From the NCBI GenBank assembly GCA_017694735.1, contig JADIMN010000040.1:1-46390 (forward strand): a stretch of 46,390 bases of DNA, written 5' to 3'. Below the pieces are notes generated by a model. It was given only the letters and a program-made list of their open reading frames with translations, had not been told where the DNA came from and did no database searches. This document shows, piece after piece, positions 1-7,462 of the stretch; the stretch's first letter is position 1, and every line of letters begins with the position of its first letter. This stretch comes from Candidatus Alectryobacillus merdavium (lineage in GTDB: Bacteria > Bacillota_I > Bacilli_A > RFN20 > CAG-826). A program made the translations under genes and the position numbers.

Positions 1-14
1 TAATATTACTTATT

Positions 15-860
15 ATGAAAGAACAAGATAAAATTTGTGAAAATTGTAATAAAACATATAATGAAAATTTCTATGAATGTCCATTTTGTAGAACAAAAAA
101 TTTAAATGGAAATCCAAAATCTATAAATAATCCATTTAATTATTTAGACTTTACAAGATCTGTATTAGTTTTATTATTTGGACTTATTATTCTTTATCTT
201 GTACAAATTCTTATCCAAGTTATTGCTCAAACAGTTTTGCTACAAAATGGTTATGATTTAGAGTACATTGAATCATTTTTATTAAATGGTAATTTTCAAT
301 TTAGCGCTAGTTTAGTTTCATATTTACTTGTTATTGGATCGTTTATTTTTATTACTTTTCCATATTTAAAATACCTTAAATCTTTTTTTAAAAAGTGGAA
401 AGAAATTATTTATACAATTTTGCTTACTGCTGCTTCAATTTTAATAAGTTTACTATACTCATATTTAATAGAAAATTTTACTTTTGTTAAAGATTCTATA
501 AACGAAAATCAAAGTTTGATAATATCAGCTATTCAAGATAATAACGCTCTTAGTTTTTTCTCAGTTGTTATTTTTGGTCCTATTGCTGAAGAAATCGTAT
601 TTAGAGTTGGCTTATTTAATTCTAGTAAAAAATTAAACAAAATCGCTGGATATATTATCACAACTGTAATTTTTGCGCTTCTTCATGTTTCTTTTACTGG
701 GGATTTAGCAGTTGAATTTATTTACTTTCCAAGTTATTTAATCCTATCTTTAACTTTAGTTTTTATCTATGACAAATTCGGATTTGAAAACGCAATTATT
801 AGTCATATTTTAAATAACTTAGTTTCATACATTGGTGTTATGGTAAGTATTTATGGATAA
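15..860 (+). CDS. CPBP-family intramembrane metalloprotease with N-terminal zinc ribbon
   Basis: This is a 281-residue polytopic membrane protein. The CPBP (Abi/CAAX-processing) motifs are present: an EEIVFR segment near residue 190, an HVSF segment near 223 and an SHILNN segment near 263. These supply the Glu and His residues expected to bind the catalytic metal. At the N-terminus C8, C11, C22 and C25 form two CxxC knuckles, a zinc ribbon that would lie in the cytoplasm. About seven hydrophobic segments follow. The family includes prenyl-protein proteases and bacteriocin self-immunity proteins, so the substrate cannot be assigned. The 3' end overlaps the next gene by 8 bases, so the two are probably translated together. 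The start is the first ATG in the window and any upstream promoter lies outside it. Confidence 0.85.
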   Translation: MKEQDKICENCNKTYNENFYECPFCRTKNLNGNPKSINNPFNYLDFTRSVLVLLFGLIILYLVQILIQVIAQTVLLQNGYDLEYIESFLLNGNFQFSASLVSYLLVIGSFIFITFPYLKYLKSFFKKWKEIIYTILLTAASILISLLYSYLIENFTFVKDSINENQSLIISAIQDNNALSFFSVVIFGPIAEEIVFRVGLFNSSKKLNKIAGYIITTVIFALLHVSFTGDLAVEFIYFPSYLILSLTLVFIYDKFGFENAIISHILNNLVSYIGVMVSIYG

Positions 861-1743
861 TGTTCAAATTAATAACAAACCTTTAAAAGATAGAATATTT
901 TGTATTAATTCTTTTGTATTAAAACTAATTGCTATTATAACAATGACTCTTGATCATATAGGAATTTTTTTATCTTTTATTCCTGGAACACAAGAAGCTG
1001 TATCTATTTTAAGACTATTAGGAAGAATATGCTTTCCAATAATTTTATTTTTAATTATTGAAGGCGCTAAATATACTAAAAATCAAAATAAGTATTTGAT
1101 TAGAATTGGCATCATGACCGCAATAATAACTGTTGCTCAACTTATAATGCAATACGCTTTAAGAATAATTGCTTACAACATATTTTTACAATTGTTTTTA
1201 GTTTTATTAACAATTATATTATTAAAAAGTAAAAAAATTTGGGTCAAATTATTATCAATATTGCCATTAATTTATGTAATTATTACAACTTCTATTTATG
1301 TATACCAGATAAATATGTCGTCTTATTTCTTTCCATCTGCTTTAATTCCAGATTATTTCTTATATGGATACTTAATGGGGATTTTAATGTTTGCCTTCAC
1401 TTATACATTTGATAATTATCTAAAAAAGAAAAGCGATACTATAGATATACCTTTAGATGAAATTAAGGAACAATACAATTATAAATTAACCTATAATTCT
1501 TTAATTTGTTTAAGTGTCATTATAATTGAAGTTATATATCTTTTTATAAAATATGTTTTTCCATTTATCAATTTATTTGGAGTTTTACAACAGTCTTATT
1601 CTATGCTAGCCTGCATATTTATATTTTTCTATTCTCATTCACTTGGAATAAAAAACAAAATTGTTCAATACGGTTTTTATTTATATTATCCGGTGCATAT
1701 TGCTTTTATTTATTTAATTTTTCAATTAATATCTATACTATAA
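853..1743 (+). CDS. TraX-family membrane protein
   Basis: This 296-residue protein has about eight hydrophobic helices. The N-terminal pattern MTLDHIGIF, then RLLGRICFP and EGAKYTKNQNKYLIR, matches the TraX family, whose founder acetylates F-pilin. Chromosomal TraX-like proteins in Firmicutes are thought to be membrane acyltransferases of unknown substrate. The C-terminal YYPVHIAFIYL segment is also typical of the family. No conjugation genes are nearby, so a pilin role is unlikely. It overlaps the CPBP protease gene by 8 bases and precedes thioredoxin by 20 bases, which suggests one operon. The family call rests on motif recognition only. Confidence 0.8.
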   Translation: MDNVQINNKPLKDRIFCINSFVLKLIAIITMTLDHIGIFLSFIPGTQEAVSILRLLGRICFPIILFLIIEGAKYTKNQNKYLIRIGIMTAIITVAQLIMQYALRIIAYNIFLQLFLVLLTIILLKSKKIWVKLLSILPLIYVIITTSIYVYQINMSSYFFPSALIPDYFLYGYLMGILMFAFTYTFDNYLKKKSDTIDIPLDEIKEQYNYKLTYNSLICLSVIIIEVIYLFIKYVFPFINLFGVLQQSYSMLACIFIFFYSHSLGIKNKIVQYGFYLYYPVHIAFIYLIFQLISIL

Positions 1744-1763
1744 ATATTTAAGGAGAACAAAAT

Positions 1764-2081
1764 ATGTTAATACATTATTCAAATCAAGATAATCTTAAAA
1801 ATTTAATTGAAACTAATAAACTTTTAGTTGTTGACTTCTATGCTGATTGGTGTGGACCATGCAGAAGACTTGGACCAATCATTGAAGAACTTGCTGAAGA
1901 ATATAAAGATGTTACTTTTGTAAAAATTAATGTTGATAATTTTGCTCAAGAAGCAGCAATGTTCAGCGTTTCAAGCATTCCTTCAGTTTTTTACTTTAAA
2001 GATGGTAAGGTAGTAAATAATACAATTGGATTACTTCCTCATGATTCTTTAAAAGAAAAAATAGAAGCTTTAAGAAAATAG
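1764..2081 (+). CDS. trxA: thioredoxin
   Basis: This 105-residue protein is the normal size for thioredoxin. The active site WCGPC lies near residues 29-33, preceded by VVDFYADW, and the cis-proline loop SIPSV is present near residue 73. It would act in the cytoplasm as a disulfide reductase fed by thioredoxin reductase, which is not in the window. A clear ribosome site (AAGGAG) lies 9 bases before the ATG. It is the last gene of the plus-strand group and is followed by a hairpin and then tRNA-Gly. Confidence 0.95.
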   Translation: MLIHYSNQDNLKNLIETNKLLVVDFYADWCGPCRRLGPIIEELAEEYKDVTFVKINVDNFAQEAAMFSVSSIPSVFYFKDGKVVNNTIGLLPHDSLKEKIEALRK

Positions 2082-2089
2082 TTGAAAAA

Positions 2090-2123
2090 ATGCGCTTTCT
2101 TATATTATAATTATAAAGCGCAT
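2090..2123 (+). terminator. hairpin after trxA
   Basis: A 9-bp perfect stem (ATGCGCTTT at 2090-2098 with AAAGCGCAT at 2115-2123) has a 16-base loop and starts 8 bases after the trxA stop codon. There is no long T tract, so it may be a weak terminator or an mRNA 3'-end stabiliser. It separates trxA from the tRNA, which could be partly read through. Confidence 0.5.
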
Positions 2124-2128
2124 TTAAT

Positions 2129-2202
2129 GCGGCTGTAGTTCAGTGGTAGAACATCAGACTTCCAATCTGATTATGCGGGTTCGATTCCCGTCAGCCGCTC
2201 CA
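2129..2202 (+). tRNA. tRNA-Gly (anticodon UCC)
   Basis: The cloverleaf is complete. The acceptor stem GCGGCTG pairs with CAGCCGC, the T arm carries GGTTCGATTCC, and the anticodon stem TCAGA/TCTGA encloses the loop CTTCCAA with anticodon TCC at 2161-2163. Discriminator T2199 is followed by an encoded CCA. UCC reads GGA and GGG glycine codons. A terminator follows directly. Confidence 0.97.
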
Positions 2203-2216
2203 GTAATAAAAATTAT

Positions 2217-2238
2217 TTAGAGGGAAACCTCTTTTTTT
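2217..2238 (+). terminator. rho-independent terminator of tRNA-Gly
   Basis: A short GC-containing stem (AGAGG with CCTCT, loop GAAA) is followed by seven T residues at 2232-2238. It ends the plus-strand transcript. The T tract abuts the stop codon of the convergent hydrolase gene. Confidence 0.85.
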
Positions 2239-3145
2239 ATTTATCTTTTTCAATAGAATTCAAAAAAGAAACAACAAGTTTTATAAATTCAATATTGTAA
2301 TCATAGTAAGTCATATGTCTTGAATTTTGGAATAAATGCCACTTTTTAAAACATTTTAAATGATCATACATTATTTTATTTTGATAAGGAGTAGATTCAT
2401 CCTCACTTCCAGAAATTAAAAGTGTTGGAACACTAATGTTTGAAAGTTTATCGGTATACTCATAATTTTTTAATTCACCCGTTACACTAAATTCACTTTT
2501 ACCCCATAACTTTTCATAAGAATAAGAATCATTTCTTCTTTCTAACTTTTTACAAGCAAGAACATTTTCTGGAATTTCTTTTTCATCTAATTTAGATGCT
2601 AAAAACATTTTTATATATAATTCTGTGGCCTTTTTAAACTTTTTATTGTCAAAATCCCCTTTATTTTCACACTTTTTTATTATTTTCTTATATTTATTTG
2701 GCATATAAGAGTCTATTAATCTATGAGATTCTTCGCTCCATAAAGAAGCAGATGATAAAGAATCAGCTAAAATTATAGAAGATACATACTTAGGTTTTCT
2801 ATCACACATCAGCATTATTATAAGCATACCGCCAAAAGAATGACCTAATAAGTGAACTTTGTGAAAATTAAAATAAACAATTATATTTTCAAGTTCATCC
2901 AAATAATTATCTACGCTTACTTTCTCTTTACTTCCACCAATTGACTTTCCACATAAATATTGGTCATACATTATTATCGTTCTATCATCATAATTAGACA
3001 TTATATCTAAACATTCAAATGAATTATGAGTTGATCCAGGCCCTCCATGTAGCAAAATAAGTGGCGTTTTGCGTGGATTTCCGACAATCATTCTCACATA
3101 AGTTTTACTATCTTTGTAAGGTATAAATAATTCTTTTATTTCCAT
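2237..3145 (-). CDS. alpha/beta hydrolase, proline iminopeptidase-like (peptidase S33)
   Basis: The fold is shown by the oxyanion motif HGGPGS and the nucleophile elbow GHSFGG. The acidic residue lies in SGSEDEST and the catalytic His in SRHMTYYD. HGGPG is typical of the S33 prolyl aminopeptidase branch, but the substrate cannot be fixed by sequence. The open frame could start at 3220. I prefer the ATG at 3145 because the 25 extra residues would be encoded across the terminator of the gene upstream. No strong ribosome site precedes 3145. A TATAAT-like element lies 6 bases before the ATG, so the transcript might be leaderless; this is inference. It is convergent with tRNA-Gly. Confidence 0.85.
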   Translation of the reverse strand: MEIKELFIPYKDSKTYVRMIVGNPRKTPLILLHGGPGSTHNSFECLDIMSNYDDRTIIMYDQYLCGKSIGGSKEKVSVDNYLDELENIIVYFNFHKVHLLGHSFGGMLIIMLMCDRKPKYVSSIILADSLSSASLWSEESHRLIDSYMPNKYKKIIKKCENKGDFDNKKFKKATELYIKMFLASKLDEKEIPENVLACKKLERRNDSYSYEKLWGKSEFSVTGELKNYEYTDKLSNISVPTLLISGSEDESTPYQNKIMYDHLKCFKKWHLFQNSRHMTYYDYNIEFIKLVVSFLNSIEKDK

Positions 3146-3181
3146 ACTAAAATTATATGATAATTTAAAAACACTTAAAAT

Positions 3182-3211
3182 AAAAATCCTCAAATTAATT
3201 GAGGATTTTTT
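3182..3211 (-). terminator. terminator of the lipoprotein gene (possibly bidirectional)
   Basis: A perfect 12-bp inverted repeat (AAAAATCCTCAA and its complement) has a 5-base loop, with T runs on both strands. It lies 28 bases past the stop of the 3239-4165 gene. Its presence argues against the upstream start of the next gene. Confidence 0.85.
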
Positions 3212-3238
3212 AAAAACCATTGCAATTCTTTAATATTT

Positions 3239-4165
3239 TTAAATTAATTGATATGTAACATTGCCATTTTCATCAATTACTTTTCTAAAAATTAAATCGG
3301 CTTCTTCATCTGTGTTGTCGTTTTCGACTTCTACATAAAATAATGTTTCACCATTTCTTTCAATTTTGTCAATTTCGTATTCGATATTATTTAATTCAAG
3401 TTCAATTTGTTTTTCGTTTCTTCTATCATCAAATTCTACGCTGATTTCATATTCATATACTTTTCTATTATTATTATAAATTGTGTATTCATAGCTATCT
3501 TCAACTTCACTACCTTCAGTTTCGTTTTCTTTTTCAATTATAATATAATTTGAAGGGTTATTTTCTTCTCTTAATCTAAAAGTTGATTCGATTTCTATTT
3601 CATCATCTTCTTCTGAAACAGTTGTAATAGAATTAAAGTTATACTTAACTTCACTTCCTTCAATAGAATATAGTGCAATTCCTTCATATAATGTAGTAGT
3701 TTCAGTTTCTAATTCATCATCATCGTGTTCAACATCTGTGAATGAATTTGTTTCATTATAATATAATGTATAGCTTTCTTGTTTTCCATTGATATCTTTT
3801 AAAGTAATAATTTCTTTAACAGAATACTCAGCTATATCACTTTCACTAACACTTGATTCAAACATATTATTATTTTCAAGAATCATATCAAATTGAGATA
3901 ATAATTGTTGAATTGTATCAATATCATTTTGACTAATATTATTTTTAGAATTTCTTAATTTTAAATTTTGTGTTCCAGAAATGTTTTGCATTAACTTCAT
4001 TGCTTCTAATCCAGTTGATGCTTGTTTAGCTAAAATTGATTCTTTTACCTCATCAACGTTTCCTTGGCTAATATCGGTTCCACCTAAACTTGAATTTCCG
4101 CATGATGCTAAACTTCCTGCGACGACTAATAATGCTAATCCTTTTAATAAATTTGTTTTTTTCAT
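3239..4165 (-). CDS. ECF-regulated acidic lipoprotein, related to the anti-sigma ectodomain
   Basis: This 308-residue protein has a lipoprotein signal: MKKTNLLKGL, a hydrophobic core and the lipobox LASC with Cys near residue 23. The mature part is rich in Glu, Asp, Ser and Asn and consists mainly of predicted beta strands. I do not recognise a catalytic domain. Residues from about 70 (RNSKNNISQN) resemble the ectodomain of the neighbouring anti-sigma factor (RNNISQN, then similar tyrosine-rich YxLYxNE and acidic segments), so the two look like paralogues. The gene has its own promoter, which matches the sigma gene promoter at identical spacing, and its own terminator. It could report envelope state to the anti-sigma factor or compete for its ligand; this is inference. 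Confidence 0.75.
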   Translation of the reverse strand: MKKTNLLKGLALLVVAGSLASCGNSSLGGTDISQGNVDEVKESILAKQASTGLEAMKLMQNISGTQNLKLRNSKNNISQNDIDTIQQLLSQFDMILENNNMFESSVSESDIAEYSVKEIITLKDINGKQESYTLYYNETNSFTDVEHDDDELETETTTLYEGIALYSIEGSEVKYNFNSITTVSEEDDEIEIESTFRLREENNPSNYIIIEKENETEGSEVEDSYEYTIYNNNRKVYEYEISVEFDDRRNEKQIELELNNIEYEIDKIERNGETLFYVEVENDNTDEEADLIFRKVIDENGNVTYQLI

Positions 4166-4201
4166 ATTTAATTTCTCCTTTTCTTTTCCTTTATACTAAT
4201 T

Positions 4202-4231
4202 AATACGACTAAGTTTTAATTTTTATTGGAA
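4202..4231 (-). promoter_or_regulatory. ECF-type promoter of the lipoprotein gene
   Basis: On the minus strand, TTCCAATAAAA (4231-4221) is followed after 13 bases by CGTATT (4207-4202) and then ATTAGTATAAAG. The sigma gene at 5888 is preceded by the same two boxes at exactly the same spacing. This is the pattern expected when an ECF sigma factor controls its own operon and a target gene. Confidence 0.75.
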
Positions 4232-4239
4232 AAAATAAA

Positions 4240-4269
4240 AAAATTCTTAAGTTTTTTCTTAAGAATTTT
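4240..4269 (-). terminator. terminator of the sigma/anti-sigma operon
   Basis: A perfect 12-bp stem (AAAATTCTTAAG and its complement) has a 6-base loop. On the minus strand it is followed by a T-rich run. It lies just past the anti-sigma stop codon and before the lipoprotein promoter, so the lipoprotein is a separate transcription unit. Confidence 0.85.
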
Positions 4270-4287
4270 ATTTATTGTATTTTTTTA

Positions 4288-5355
4288 TTACTTTATTATG
4301 TCTTGCAAACCCGGACTTGAATAAATTCTTGAGTTTTCAATAAAATTAAGGTCGAATTTAAATCCTTCATAGTCGTCGTCATCTATTAAAATTTGATAAT
4401 AATCAGAATTTACTATTTTAGTAAAAAATTCAAATTCAGAATTTCTTGTTTCAACTTCTACACTAATTTGATTTGTATTTAAAAATGTAGACGAATTTTC
4501 AGATTCATATTGAAAGCTATATAAAGGATTATCTTCATCAAATCTTGTATTATCATTACTTATGTATTCAAAATATGAAAATTGATACTGACTTTCATCG
4601 TTTTCAATTTCTTTTGAAACACTTGCAACAAACTCCTTATAGAAAATGTAAGATTCAATTTCATATTCATCTTGTTCTATATCTTTTTCTAATAATACTT
4701 GATAATAATTATCATTATCTTGAATATATCCTCTATAATACCAACTTTCCTCGTCGTCATCTAATTCATTAAAAACTTCATTAATATATAAAGAATATAA
4801 TAATTGATCATTTAAGGTAACTTCACTTCTGATATCAAAAAGTTCACCTTTAATATTAAATTCTCCACTAAAAGATTTAATATCATAGACATTTTCCTTA
4901 TTAAATAAAGAATGAATACTTGGAGCAGCTAGATCAAAACCATTAACAATGTTTTGAAATTGGTTTTGACTAATATTATTCCTATTTAATTTTTTAAGTC
5001 TAGCTAAAGAATATGTTGAATCATTCTCATTATTATTCATTAAAGAAGAAATCTCACTAGCTAATAATTCACTTTCATTAGCATTAAGAATTTCAATAGG
5101 AGTATCAAAAATACCATTTGAAGTAGAATTACTAGAAGTTTCATCGTTTAAAGAAGTAAAGACAATTGCAACGACAGCACCGGTCAAAACAAGACTTCCT
5201 AAAATAGAAGATAAAGTTATTTTGCTTTTTCTTGATAAATGCTTTTTGTTTTTATTTGCAATAATTGAATATGATTTTAAAATATCATCTGCAGATGTTT
5301 TAATTTCATAATTTGTAATGTTGTTTTTTAATTTTTCTTCGTATTTATCTAACAT
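4288..5355 (-). CDS. membrane anti-sigma factor (ECF partner)
   Basis: The start overlaps the ECF sigma gene by 7 bases, the usual arrangement for a cognate anti-sigma factor. The 355 residues comprise a charged cytoplasmic segment (about 1-46), one membrane helix near 47-69 (SSILGSLVLTGAVVAIVF) and an extracellular domain of about 285 residues rich in Asp, Glu, Asn and Tyr. No zinc-binding HxxxCxxC anti-sigma motif is visible, so it is not of the ZAS type. The ectodomain resembles the lipoprotein encoded at 3239-4165, notably around RNNISQN near residue 126. Regulated proteolysis or direct ligand sensing are both possible. The function call comes from position and topology, not from a recognised family. 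Confidence 0.75.
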   Translation of the reverse strand: MLDKYEEKLKNNITNYEIKTSADDILKSYSIIANKNKKHLSRKSKITLSSILGSLVLTGAVVAIVFTSLNDETSSNSTSNGIFDTPIEILNANESELLASEISSLMNNNENDSTYSLARLKKLNRNNISQNQFQNIVNGFDLAAPSIHSLFNKENVYDIKSFSGEFNIKGELFDIRSEVTLNDQLLYSLYINEVFNELDDDEESWYYRGYIQDNDNYYQVLLEKDIEQDEYEIESYIFYKEFVASVSKEIENDESQYQFSYFEYISNDNTRFDEDNPLYSFQYESENSSTFLNTNQISVEVETRNSEFEFFTKIVNSDYYQILIDDDDYEGFKFDLNFIENSRIYSSPGLQDIIK

Positions 5356-5888
5356 ATGTCTTCCTCCTTTATAATAGTTTTTATTTTTTTAATCGAATTA
5401 TTATAAGTGTAAGTTGCGGTGCCAAGTGGAATTTTAAGAAATTTAGAAATCTCCTCAAAGGTCATTCCATTTATTATATGCAAAACAAATATTTGAAATT
5501 CCTTATCATTTAATATTACTTTTAATTTATTCAATATGTTTTCTTGATTTACATCTGAAACAACGTTATCTTCGCTTTTTAAATGATGTGTTTCATCTTC
5601 TTCAATAAATCTTTCTTTTACTTTTTTTAAATAATCTAAAGCAATATTTTTTGAAATTACCATTAAATATCCTAAAATACTCTCCTTTGGTTTAATTTTG
5701 TGAGAGTTAGATAAAAATCTTACAAAAGTATCTTGAAGTAGATCCTCTGCTACTAAATGGTCTTTAACAATGGCTAAAATATTGTAAAAAATAGGATTTT
5801 TTACATCTTCATACAATATTTTAAAAGCATGCTCATTACCATTTTGGAAGCTAACAAGCAAATCATAAAGCTCAAAATTACTTTTCAT
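5349..5888 (-). CDS. ECF-family RNA polymerase sigma factor
   Basis: This 179-residue protein has the two-domain ECF layout. Region 2 contains AEDLLQDTFVRFL near residues 45-57 and a region 2.4-like GYLMVISKNIALDYLKK. Region 4 ends with a helix-turn-helix, MTFEEISKFLKIPLGTATYTYNNSIKKIK. A short linker joins them, and there is no C-terminal SnoaL extension. It is co-transcribed with the membrane anti-sigma gene. The upstream promoter carries the boxes also found before the lipoprotein gene, so autoregulation is likely. Confidence 0.93.
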   Translation of the reverse strand: MKSNFELYDLLVSFQNGNEHAFKILYEDVKNPIFYNILAIVKDHLVAEDLLQDTFVRFLSNSHKIKPKESILGYLMVISKNIALDYLKKVKERFIEEDETHHLKSEDNVVSDVNQENILNKLKVILNDKEFQIFVLHIINGMTFEEISKFLKIPLGTATYTYNNSIKKIKTIIKEEDIC

Positions 5889-5907
5889 AAAGATCTTTAC
5901 ACTAATA

Positions 5908-5937
5908 AATACGAATTATATTAATATTTTATTGGAA
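5908..5937 (-). promoter_or_regulatory. ECF-type autoregulatory promoter
   Basis: On the minus strand, TTCCAATAAAA (5937-5927) and CGTATT (5913-5908) are 13 bases apart and followed by TATTAGTGTAAAG. The same boxes and spacing occur at 4231-4202. The CGT-containing -10 is characteristic of ECF promoters; the -35 is unusual because it lacks a GGAAC/GAAAC core. Confidence 0.75.
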
Positions 5938-5953
5938 CAAAAATACATTTATC

Positions 5954-5981
5954 AAAAAAAGAGGAAAAATCCTCTTTTTTT
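5954..5981 (-). terminator. terminator of the maltodextrin operon
   Basis: An 11-bp stem (AAAAAAAGAGG and its complement) with a 6-base loop runs into T residues on both strands. It lies directly past the malQ stop codon and closes the long minus-strand operon. Confidence 0.85.
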
Positions 5982-5982
5982 G

Positions 5983-7452
5983 TTAATTATTACGACCTGA
6001 ATTATTTATAAGTTCACTTAAATATCCAAGTCTATTTTCAAAATCTTCAAAATCAACCATCTTATACTCCCAGTTAGGACTTCCAATAGTTGAAGGAGTA
6101 TTCATTCTTGCAGAATTATCTAAAGAACAAATATCTTGCATTGGTAAAATACAATAATTTGCTTTATTAAACAATGCTAATCTGCAGAAAGAATAAGCAA
6201 AGTCAGGATATGAAAAACCAAGTCTTTCAAGTTTTCTTCTAACAGCATTTCTCTCATCATCACTAATTCTATTAATCCAGCCATTAATAGTTTCATTATC
6301 ATGAGTACCAGTATAAATAATTTGGTTTTCAATATCTTTTGTACCATATGATTCTTTATATGGTTCAAAAGTAAATTGTAAAATATTCATTCCTGGGAAA
6401 TTATAATGATCTCTTAATACTAAGACAGAATTAATTAAGTCACCTAAATCTTCAGCAACAATTTTTAAATCTTTATGTTTTTCAAAAAGAGTATCAAAAA
6501 ATTCATATCCAGGACATTTTAGCCACTCACCAACTTCAGCAGTTGGACATGATGCAGGAATACACCAGTATGTATCAAATGCTCTAAAGTGGTCAATTCT
6601 TATAATATCAAAAAGCGAAGCATTAAATGTAAGTCTATCAATCCAGAATTTAAAATTAGTCTTTTTGATATACTCCCAATTATAAATTGGATTTCCCCAT
6701 CTTTGTCCAGTTTTACTAAATACATCTGGTGGTACACCAGCAATAAAAGCAGGATTATGGTTTTCATCTAATAAGAAGCATTTTTGATTTTCCCAAACAT
6801 CGATACTATCAGCACCAACATAAAATGGAATATCGCCCATTATTTCAATTTCATTTTGATTTGCGTATTCTTTTAATTTAGCAAATTGATTAAATGCAAC
6901 ATATTGATACCACATTTCTCGATTAATTTGATTTTCATATCTTCCAAGCTTAAACTTTTTATCAAGAATCCAGTCTTGTTGTTCTTTTGGCCATTCAGTC
7001 CACATTCTTAAAGAATTATTCTTTTTTAATGTTACAAAAACAGCATAATTATAAACCCAAGAATTGTTTTTCTTCCATTTTTCAAAATCTTTAAAATCTT
7101 CTTTAGCTTTGTATTTAAGAAAAGCTTTTTCAAGTAGTTTTTCTTTGAAAGGTCTAACCTTATCATATTCAACTATTGAATAGTTTTCATTAATAGTTGG
7201 AACTTTAATAAGAAGTTTTTCTTCTTTTAAAAAATCAAGAGAAATATAAATTGGATCAATTGCTTTACTAGATAATGGTTGGTATGGTGAATTTCCAAAA
7301 CCAAGTGGACCGAGAGGCAATATTTGCCAAATTTTAAAATTTGCCTTTTTTAAATCATCAATAAATCTATATGCGTTTTTTCCAAAATCACCTATTCCAT
7401 AATTACTTGGTAAAGATGAAATCGCAAGTAAAACGCCAGCACATCTTTTCAT
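5983..7452 (-). CDS. malQ: 4-alpha-glucanotransferase (amylomaltase, GH77)
   Basis: The 489-residue protein begins MKRCAGVLLAISSLPS with GIGDFG shortly after, the standard GH77 start. The active site is complete: the nucleophile Asp in IRIDHFRAF near residue 286, the acid/base Glu in VAEDLG near 332, and the transition-state Asp in TGTHDNET near 384. It acts in the cytoplasm, transferring glucan chains between maltodextrins and releasing glucose. No signal peptide is present. It lies 10 bases behind the alpha-amylase gene and is the last gene of the malE-malF-malG-amylase-malQ operon. Confidence 0.96.
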   Translation of the reverse strand: MKRCAGVLLAISSLPSNYGIGDFGKNAYRFIDDLKKANFKIWQILPLGPLGFGNSPYQPLSSKAIDPIYISLDFLKEEKLLIKVPTINENYSIVEYDKVRPFKEKLLEKAFLKYKAKEDFKDFEKWKKNNSWVYNYAVFVTLKKNNSLRMWTEWPKEQQDWILDKKFKLGRYENQINREMWYQYVAFNQFAKLKEYANQNEIEIMGDIPFYVGADSIDVWENQKCFLLDENHNPAFIAGVPPDVFSKTGQRWGNPIYNWEYIKKTNFKFWIDRLTFNASLFDIIRIDHFRAFDTYWCIPASCPTAEVGEWLKCPGYEFFDTLFEKHKDLKIVAEDLGDLINSVLVLRDHYNFPGMNILQFTFEPYKESYGTKDIENQIIYTGTHDNETINGWINRISDDERNAVRRKLERLGFSYPDFAYSFCRLALFNKANYCILPMQDICSLDNSARMNTPSTIGSPNWEYKMVDFEDFENRLGYLSELINNSGRNN

Positions 7453-7462
7453 AATTTTCTCC

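Noticed and set aside
3146..3220. 25-codon N-terminal extension of the alpha/beta hydrolase
   Set aside because: It would be encoded across the terminator of the upstream lipoprotein gene; the ATG at 3145 gives the normal start of the fold.
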